Source of the DNA: Deltaproteobacteria bacterium | GTDB taxonomy: Bacteria; Desulfobacterota; Desulfobulbia; Desulfobulbales; Desulfurivibrionaceae | DNA length: 64,000 nucleotides | Direction: 5' to 3' | NCBI GenBank assembly: GCA_013349285.1 | Contig: DUZU01000008.1 | Location: 1-64,000 of the forward strand | Part shown: positions 58,014 to 64,000 of the stretch, one piece after another | How positions within the stretch are numbered: the first letter of the stretch is position 1 | How the letters are laid out: the number at the start of each line of letters is the position of its first letter | Made by a program: the position numbers and the translations under genes | Notes under the pieces: generated by a model | The model's database searches: none | Told to the model about the DNA's origin: nothing | The model's input: the letters and a program-made list of their open reading frames with translations, nothing else

Positions 58014-59945
58014 ATGCCCGAGCAGAATAACGACAATAAAGGGTTGCTCGATTTCCTTAATTGCAACTCCCATAACTGGGGGGGCTGCTTTATCAGAAAA
58101 TGTCTTGATACCAGCATCACCGGCAAACTCCTGGGCATGCTGGTGGTTTCCCTCCTCGGCTTTACCGTGGTCTGCGTTCTCCACAATATCGCCCTCCATA
58201 ACATCAAAATCCGCAACCATGAAATAAAGGAAGTAAGCATCCCCCAATACAAGGTCAGCCAATTTATCCTGCGCAGCATCAACGGCTTCAAGATCTCTCT
58301 GCTGCACATCTTAAACGAACCGGAACTCAACGTAGACAATAAAAATATCCTGGCCAACCAGCAACGGCTGAAAGAACTGGAACGGATGCTCATTGCCCTG
58401 AAAAAGGGGGGGGCCTTGCTCGACGTGGCCAAATCATCCCAAAAGACATTGGATGTTATCAACCTGATTCCCTCCACCAACCCACAGGTGCTGGCCCAGA
58501 TCGAATCCATCGACGAAGAGTTTGTCGAACTTTCCGAAAACTTTCAACTGCTGATCAAGGCCTTTACCCAACCCGGCGCCCAGACGACCCGAGATGAAAC
58601 CCTGGGCGATGTGATCGGCAATCTCAACGAACTGCACGAACAGCTGACTACCCTCGCCCTGCTGACCAATACCCTTTACAATAAAAACCTCAAGGAAACC
58701 GAGGAAATTATTAACAGCTCCCAGCAGCAATCCATCCTGATCAGCCTTATAATCGCCGTCATCCTCACCTTAGGCACCATCCTCTACATCATGCTCATCG
58801 TCGCCCCTTTGCGCGATATCCTTGAAAAGATAAAATTCATCGCCAAGGGCGAGGGCGACCTTTCCCACGGCATCGAAGTGCGGACCGACGACGAAGTCGG
58901 GCTGTTGGCCCGGCAACTGAACACGCTGGTGGACAACATCTTCAGCCTCAACTCGTTCAAAGCGGTCATCGAAGAAGAAGAGACCACCACCGATGTCAAT
59001 TTGCGCCTGGCCAATCTCCTGAGGGAACGCTACGGGTTTGACAAGCTCTTTGTTTATGAGGTCACCGGCAACAAGAACAACATGAGCATCGCCTACTGCT
59101 CATCCAACAAGGAGGTGTGCAGCACCGATATCCTCGACGACAGCAACTTCTGCCGGGCCAAACGCACCGGCCATCCGATTTCCTCTTTCCAGTTCCCGGA
59201 AATCTGCAAGAAGTTCCCCTACGCCGACAAATTCGAGCACCATTGTATTCCCATGATCGCCAATGGCCGGGCCGTGGGCATTGTCCAGTTTCTCCATGAA
59301 AAAAACCGGCCGGCCTCCGAGCTGGAATCTTTTGAAACCAGGGTTAAGCGGGCCAGCCGCTATATCAAGGAAGCCACCCCGGTTATCGAGGCCAAACGGT
59401 TTGCCTCCGCTCTGCAGGAAACAACCCTGAAAGACCCGATGACCGATCTCTACAACCGCAGATTCCTGGAGACCTACAGCGACAATCTGGTGGCCAGCAC
59501 CTTGCGGCGCGGCTCAAAAGTCGGGATCCTGATGTGCGACATGGACTTTTTCAAGGAGGTCAATGACAACTACGGCCACGAAAGCGGCGATATCGTCCTG
59601 ATCAAGACCGCGGAAATCCTCCAGCATTGCGTAAGGACCGCCGATATCGTCATCCGTTACGGCGGCGAGGAATTCCTGGTCCTGCTCACCGATGTGCACA
59701 GCAACGAGGATATTGCCGAACTGGCGGAAAGAATCAGGTCGATCATGGAGAGCACCGCCATCAAACTGCCGGAAGGCAGCCTGAAAAAGACAATCAGTAT
59801 CGGCTACAGCCTGTTCCCGGACGATACCGATGCCTTCTGGGAAGCGATTAAATACGCGGATGTGGCCCTTTACCGGGCAAAAGAAACCGGCAGAAACCGG
59901 GTGGTTGGTTTTGACAAGGAGATGTGGGACCAGGAAAAATATTGA
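58014..59945 (+). CDS. Membrane diguanylate cyclase with HAMP and GAF-like domains
   Basis: The product has 643 residues from the ATG at 58014, with GAGGAG eight bases before. A transmembrane helix (about 38-56) precedes a four-helix periplasmic domain (about 60-245), the second helix is at about 246-268, then HAMP, a GAF-like domain (about 310-470) with several Cys residues, and GGDEF with DPMTDLYNRR, I-site RTAD and RYGGEEF. It should be an active, feedback-inhibited c-di-GMP synthase. The ligand is unknown. Confidence 0.94.
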   Translation: MPEQNNDNKGLLDFLNCNSHNWGGCFIRKCLDTSITGKLLGMLVVSLLGFTVVCVLHNIALHNIKIRNHEIKEVSIPQYKVSQFILRSINGFKISLLHILNEPELNVDNKNILANQQRLKELERMLIALKKGGALLDVAKSSQKTLDVINLIPSTNPQVLAQIESIDEEFVELSENFQLLIKAFTQPGAQTTRDETLGDVIGNLNELHEQLTTLALLTNTLYNKNLKETEEIINSSQQQSILISLIIAVILTLGTILYIMLIVAPLRDILEKIKFIAKGEGDLSHGIEVRTDDEVGLLARQLNTLVDNIFSLNSFKAVIEEEETTTDVNLRLANLLRERYGFDKLFVYEVTGNKNNMSIAYCSSNKEVCSTDILDDSNFCRAKRTGHPISSFQFPEICKKFPYADKFEHHCIPMIANGRAVGIVQFLHEKNRPASELESFETRVKRASRYIKEATPVIEAKRFASALQETTLKDPMTDLYNRRFLETYSDNLVASTLRRGSKVGILMCDMDFFKEVNDNYGHESGDIVLIKTAEILQHCVRTADIVIRYGGEEFLVLLTDVHSNEDIAELAERIRSIMESTAIKLPEGSLKKTISIGYSLFPDDTDAFWEAIKYADVALYRAKETGRNRVVGFDKEMWDQEKY

Positions 59946-60027
59946 TGCGGCCCGGCTTGCCGGCCCCCGGAACTGAGCGGGGGCCACAAACTTTTACAGT
60001 ACAGCCGGACCCGCCTGAGCCGGCAAC

Positions 60028-60465
60028 TCAGGCGTTCTTCAACAGGGCGGCGATTTCTTCGGAGGTCAATACCTGGCCGTAATTGTCCCAATCATCCAGG
60101 ACATCACCGATATTCTTGCCATAGGCCCCATGATAATTTCGGGCGGCGGCCTTCATTGAGCCCTGGGTCGTTTTTTTAGGCGGCTCAACCAGATTGCCGG
60201 GCATAACCCCCTTCATATCGCGCACATGGATAAAAGCCAGGGCCGTACGGCAGGCCAGAGGTATCCGCTCCGGATCGTTAAGAGCCATGGCCCGCCAGCA
60301 GATTTCACACTTGACCGGGATCGGTCGACAGCAATGCCCTTCGGATTTAGCCAGCAACCGGCGCATCTTGGCGCATTGCAGCTTACGCCATGGCGCGCCG
60401 CCGGCCAAGCGCCAGTTTTTCCTCTTCCGGCGGACAGAGGCAGATGCCCCTTTATTGAATTTCAA
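60028..60465 (-). CDS. Hypothetical protein (145 residues)
   Basis: The frame starts with TTG at 60465, with a G-rich GGGGGG tract five bases before. The product is basic at the N-terminus (RRKRKNWR) with Cys pairs (CCRPIPVKCEIC) in the middle and a more acidic C-terminus (IGDVLDDWDN). No family was recognised. It is between two plus-strand genes. Confidence 0.55.
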   Translation of the reverse strand: MKFNKGASASVRRKRKNWRLAGGAPWRKLQCAKMRRLLAKSEGHCCRPIPVKCEICWRAMALNDPERIPLACRTALAFIHVRDMKGVMPGNLVEPPKKTTQGSMKAAARNYHGAYGKNIGDVLDDWDNYGQVLTSEEIAALLKNA

Positions 60466-60843
60466 TGAGTCCCCCCCTCATTTCATTCCACAAACTTGAG
60501 ACTTTATACTGCGACCGGAAGGCTCATGAGCATAAGCCCCCTGGCATAATGGTTAATCTGCGGCTGAAGCCATAAACCGGTTTAAGCTTCGCCATATCAG
60601 CAAGATGGCATCTAGCTGATTTTCTTAAAAAGATTACTTCCATTGCCAGGCATAACTTTAACTCCTTCGATCGAGGGGCGCAAGGGGGGATTAAAAATAA
60701 ACCAACCCGGGAAAAGCTTTGCCGCTCTGCCCTTTTCAATCAGTGAGCCCGGGTGGCTGCTTGCAAAGAGCATAAAAGCGTTGTAGAAATACAGGCCTTC
60801 AACTATAAAGTCAGAAAAACGGCTGGGAGATGGAATCACCATA
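60466..60843. other. Non-coding stretch with a 23-base palindrome
   Basis: No convincing gene fits in these 378 bases. They contain TCAGCAAGATGGCATCTAGCTGA at 60597-60619, a dyad with ten of eleven pairs, and two related stretches CTGGCATAATGG (60541-60552) and CCATTGCCAGGCATAA (about 60641-60656) that are partly inverted copies. This could be a regulatory region or an old mobile element fragment. Confidence 0.4.
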
Positions 60844-61512
60844 ATGACGCTAAACGAAAAAACAAAGCTGCTAAACCAGGGGCTGGCCATCCTTAACCTC
60901 GACCTTGGGCCCACGGCCATCGACCAGCTCGGGGTTTATTGCGATGAACTGATCAAGTGGAACCGAAAAATCAATCTGGTGGGCAAGGCGGAGCTCAAGG
61001 AGCTTATTGAAACCCATTTTCTCGATTCCCTGACCCTGTTACCGCTGATCACCGCATCGCCCTTGGCCGACATCGGCACCGGCGCCGGCTTCCCCGGCCT
61101 GGTCCTTAAAATCGCCCGGCCGGAGCTTGCCGTTATCCTGGTGGAACCGCGCCAGAAACGGGTTTCCTTTCTCAACCACATCATCAGAACCCTGGGCCTC
61201 AAAGAGATCGAAGTCCGCTGCGGCAGGCTGGAAAAGGACAGCAACCTGGTGGCCGGCAAGGAGTTGAGTGCCCCGCTCATCACCAGCCGGGCCTTTACCT
61301 CGGTTGCCGACTTTTTGGCGCTGGCCGACCCGATCAACCCGCCGGGGGGCAAGATCCTCTGCATGAAAGGGCCGCGCGCCGAAGAAGAAATCAAACAATG
61401 GCAAGAGGAACAGCCGATCAGCCCCTATCGCCTCAGCCAAACCATCAGCACGGCCCTGCCCTTTTCCGGCAACAGCCGCAATCTGCTTATCTTCACCAAA
61501 CAGGACGATTAA
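60844..61512 (+). CDS. rsmG: 16S rRNA m7G methyltransferase RsmG
   Basis: The product has 222 residues. [26 protein letters not shown] and [19 protein letters not shown] are family signatures, with [13 protein letters not shown] and RAFTSVADF further on. It methylates G527 of 16S rRNA. cobQ follows after two bases. Confidence 0.95.
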   Translation: MTLNEKTKLLNQGLAILNLDLGPTAIDQLGVYCDELIKWNRKINLVGKAELKELIETHFLDSLTLLPLITASPLADIGTGAGFPGLVLKIARPELAVILVEPRQKRVSFLNHIIRTLGLKEIEVRCGRLEKDSNLVAGKELSAPLITSRAFTSVADFLALADPINPPGGKILCMKGPRAEEEIKQWQEEQPISPYRLSQTISTALPFSGNSRNLLIFTKQDD

Positions 61513-61514
61513 CC

Positions 61515-63008
61515 ATGGCCCCCTCCAAAACCCCGGCGCTCATGTTCCAGGGCACCTGCTCCAATGCCGGTAAATCAGTGCTCACCGCCGCCATGTGCCG
61601 GATTCTGCTCCAGGACGGCCTGCGGGTGGCCCCGTTCAAGGCCCAGAACATGTCGCTCAACTCCTTTGTCACCCGGGACGGCGGCGAGATGGGCCGGGCC
61701 CAGGTGGTGCAGGCCCAGGCCGCCCGGCTCGATCCGGATGTGCGAATGAACCCGGTATTGCTCAAACCCTCCAGCGACACCGGCAGCCAGGTTATCGTCA
61801 TGGGCCGGCCGGTGGCCAATATGAAGGTGAGCGAATATGTGGCCTACAAGGGCCAGGCCTTTACCGCGGCCCAGCAGGCCTACGATTCGCTGGCCGGCGA
61901 GTTCGAGGTCATGGTCCTGGAAGGGGCGGGCAGCCCGGCCGAGGTCAACCTCAAGTCCCACGACATCGTCAACATGGCCATGGCCCGTTATGCCGAGGCC
62001 AAGGTGCTGCTGGTGGGGGATATCGACCGGGGCGGGGTCTTTGCCTCCTTTGTCGGCACCATGGAGATTCTCGATCAGTGGGAACGCGATCTGATCAGCG
62101 GCTACGTGGTCAACCGCTTCCGGGGCGACGCCTCCCTGCTGGATGACGCCTACAGCTATATGAGGCAAAAGACCGGCAAAGAGGTGCTGGGCACGGTCCA
62201 CTACATCCACGGCCTCGGCATCCCGGAAGAGGACTCGGTCAATTTCAAGGCAGGCCTATTTTCACCCACCCGGCCCAGCGGCGACCATATCACCATCGGC
62301 CTGATCGATTTGCCCCATATCTCTAATTTCACCGATTTCGAGCCCTTTCTCGCCGAGCCGGATGTCCATATCAAGATCGCCAGAACCCCGGCCGAGCTGG
62401 CCGAGGTCGACGCCATCATCATCCCGGGCAGCAAAAACGTGATCAGCGACCTGAAATGGCTCAAGGAAAAAGGGCTGGCTCAGCAGATCAAACAGCTGGC
62501 CGGCGCGGGCCACATTGAGATCATCGGCATCTGCGGCGGCTTTCAGATTTTAGGCAAAGGCATCGCCGACCCGCATCAGATCGAGTCGGCCGGCGAAAAC
62601 CTTGAAGGGCTCGGATTGATCGATCTGACCACGGTGCTGGAGGCGGACAAAACCCTGACCCGCCAGGAGGGCACCCACCACGCCTCCGGGCAAACGGTGC
62701 ACGGCTACGAGATCCACCACGGCCAGAGCCGTTCGCAGAATACCCGCGAGATCCTCACCTTCAGCAACGGCGAGAGCGGGGCGATCTCCATTGAATCCGG
62801 CAAGATCTGGGGCAGCTACCTGCACGGCATCTTTGACGCCGACCCCTTCCGGCGCTGGCTGATCGACCAGATCCGCCAACAAAAGGGGCTGGCCCCCTTG
62901 ACCACGGTCCAGGCCGCCTATGACCTGGAACCGGCCTTTGACCGGCTGGCCGAGCTGGTGCGCAGCCAGATCGACATGGGCAAAATCTATCAACTGCTGG
63001 GGATATAA
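61515..63008 (+). CDS. cobQ: Cobyric acid synthase
   Basis: The product has 497 residues from the ATG at 61515, which fits family length. [17 protein letters not shown] is the Mg-ATP binding P-loop, [10 protein letters not shown] follows, and the C-terminal glutamine amidotransferase domain has [10 protein letters not shown] with the catalytic Cys. It amidates adenosylcobyrinic acid a,c-diamide four times. It is coupled to cbiB by one base. Confidence 0.96.
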   Translation: MAPSKTPALMFQGTCSNAGKSVLTAAMCRILLQDGLRVAPFKAQNMSLNSFVTRDGGEMGRAQVVQAQAARLDPDVRMNPVLLKPSSDTGSQVIVMGRPVANMKVSEYVAYKGQAFTAAQQAYDSLAGEFEVMVLEGAGSPAEVNLKSHDIVNMAMARYAEAKVLLVGDIDRGGVFASFVGTMEILDQWERDLISGYVVNRFRGDASLLDDAYSYMRQKTGKEVLGTVHYIHGLGIPEEDSVNFKAGLFSPTRPSGDHITIGLIDLPHISNFTDFEPFLAEPDVHIKIARTPAELAEVDAIIIPGSKNVISDLKWLKEKGLAQQIKQLAGAGHIEIIGICGGFQILGKGIADPHQIESAGENLEGLGLIDLTTVLEADKTLTRQEGTHHASGQTVHGYEIHHGQSRSQNTREILTFSNGESGAISIESGKIWGSYLHGIFDADPFRRWLIDQIRQQKGLAPLTTVQAAYDLEPAFDRLAELVRSQIDMGKIYQLLGI

Positions 63009-63970
63009 TGGCCCTTACCTATCAGATCCTGCTCGCCGTGCTCCTGGACCAGCTCCTAGGCGACCCCCGGTGGCTGCCGCACCCGGTCCGGCTGATCGGT
63101 GCGGCCTGCAGCCGCTTTGAAAAAATCACCCGAAAAATCCTGCCGCCGTTTGGGGCCGGCCTCACCTCGGTGCTGCTGGTGCTGACCGCAACCGCCCTGA
63201 CGGTGCACGGCCTGCTTTTGGCCGCCAACCTGATCCATCCATCCCTGGCCACGGCCATGTCCGTCTACCTGCTCTACACCACCATTGCCGCCCGCGACCT
63301 GACCCGCCACAGCAAAGAGGTCTACCAGGCCCTGGCCAAGGATGATCTGCCCGAAGCCCGCAGGCGGGTGGCGATGATCGTCGGCCGGGATACGGCGGCC
63401 CTTGATCGGCAGGGGGTGGCCAAGGCGGCGGTGGAAAGCGTGGCCGAGTCCATGGTCGACGGCATCACCGCCCCGCTCTTTTTCGCGGTGGTGGGCGGCC
63501 CGATGGGGGCGATGCTCTACAAGGCGATCAACACCATGGATTCGATGTTCGGCTATAAGAATGAACGATATGAAAAATTCGGCTGGGGTCCGGCCCGGCT
63601 GGACGATCTGGCCAACTTTATCCCGGCCCGGCTCACCTCGATGCTGATCCCGGCGGCGGCCTGGCTCCTGCGGCTGGACGCCAAACGGGCGCTCTACACC
63701 CTGGCCCGCGACCGCCTCAACCACAGCAGCCCCAACTCGGGGCACAGCGAGGCGGCGGTGGCAGGGGCCTTAGGGGTGCAGCTCGGCGGGCCCTCCATCT
63801 ACTTCGGCCGGCTGGTTGCCAAAGCCACCATAGGCGATGCCACCCGACCCATCGAACCGAGCGACATCCTGCGCAGCAACCGCCTGGTCCTGACCAGCGC
63901 CGCCCTGGCTCTGCTCTTCTTGCTGGCCATGCGCCTGCAGATTTTCACGCTGCTCGACCGCGTATTTTAA
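63008..63970 (+). CDS. cbiB: Adenosylcobinamide-phosphate synthase
   Basis: The product has 320 residues with several transmembrane helices. LAVLLDQLLGDPRWLPHPVRLIG, VESVAESMVDGITAPLFF, GAMLYKAINTMDSMFGYKNERY and GWGPARLDDLANFIPARLT are family landmarks. It joins aminopropanol phosphate to adenosylcobyric acid in the inner membrane. It is the last complete gene in the window. Confidence 0.95.
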   Translation: MALTYQILLAVLLDQLLGDPRWLPHPVRLIGAACSRFEKITRKILPPFGAGLTSVLLVLTATALTVHGLLLAANLIHPSLATAMSVYLLYTTIAARDLTRHSKEVYQALAKDDLPEARRRVAMIVGRDTAALDRQGVAKAAVESVAESMVDGITAPLFFAVVGGPMGAMLYKAINTMDSMFGYKNERYEKFGWGPARLDDLANFIPARLTSMLIPAAAWLLRLDAKRALYTLARDRLNHSSPNSGHSEAAVAGALGVQLGGPSIYFGRLVAKATIGDATRPIEPSDILRSNRLVLTSAALALLFLLAMRLQIFTLLDRVF

Positions 63971-64000
63971 GCTGCGTAAAGATTGCCCAAACCAGAGCCC

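Noticed and set aside
60524-60739. Short minus-strand frame in the gap before rsmG
   Set aside because: No conserved motif, no ribosome binding site, and the stretch holds palindromes, so it is more likely non-coding.
60466-60843. Cobalamin riboswitch before rsmG-cobQ
   Set aside because: No B12-box or long conserved stem set was recognised; the visible palindromes do not fit that class.

Overview
The window looks like chromosome of a respiratory member of the Desulfobacterota (former Deltaproteobacteria, near the Desulfuromonadia or Desulfobulbia). This is inferred from four multiheme c-type cytochromes with large heme counts, NtrC-type regulators, PilZ/GGDEF signalling, a two-CW domain and PAS proteins with a Cys-rich C-terminal module. 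I see no rRNA, tRNA, CRISPR array, insertion sequence or prophage. Coding density is high, and most operons have 1-4 base or longer overlaps.

Region 1 (1-16600) is the most interesting part. It is a divergent locus for extracellular electron transfer. On the minus strand a hexaheme cytochrome resembling the Geobacter nanowire subunit OmcS (7237-8307) has a long structured leader and its own terminator. It is followed by a 16-motif cytochrome, an outer-membrane beta-barrel with a discoidin-like insertion, three CsgG/TolB-N-like proteins (two of them lipoproteins) and the start of a PPIase-like secreted protein cut by the window edge. On the plus strand are a thioredoxin-fold/TPR protein without its CXXC, a decaheme cytochrome, an NHL beta-propeller protein and a membrane histidine kinase. 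The NtrC-type regulator between the two arms (8911-10251) is the probable partner of that kinase. My reading is a filament subunit with a dedicated export, assembly, wiring and regulation set.

Region 2 (16616-26416) holds a PilZ-PAS protein, a heme-synthesis run (radical SAM AhbD/NirJ-like protein, hemE, HD protein, hemH), a PIN-PhoH ATPase, and nadE overlapping a membrane-anchored 12-motif cytochrome.

Region 3 (26628-38435) holds a periplasmic binding protein coupled to a hybrid kinase, hisD, small lipoproteins, a two-CW diguanylate cyclase, a PAS protein, a small Cys-rich protein too short for routine ORF calling, an SrkA-like kinase and recQ.

Region 4 (38449-54160) holds a TonB receptor-YfiR-hybrid kinase module, slyX, a methyltransferase, a BaiN-type flavoprotein, a ferritin-like protein, a CDF transporter, and a promoter-driven operon of Ser/Thr kinase-TPR, LysM lipoprotein and a 647-residue pentapeptide-repeat protein. 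It ends with a diguanylate cyclase that carries a periplasmic c-heme motif and has a near-consensus Fur box upstream.

Region 5 (54157-64000) holds a fused hydantoinase/5-oxoprolinase, another diguanylate cyclase, a small hypothetical, a non-coding stretch with palindromes, rsmG, cobQ and cbiB. Three diguanylate cyclases with intact I-sites and one PilZ receptor make c-di-GMP a recurring theme. Heme, cobalamin and iron functions recur around the cytochromes.
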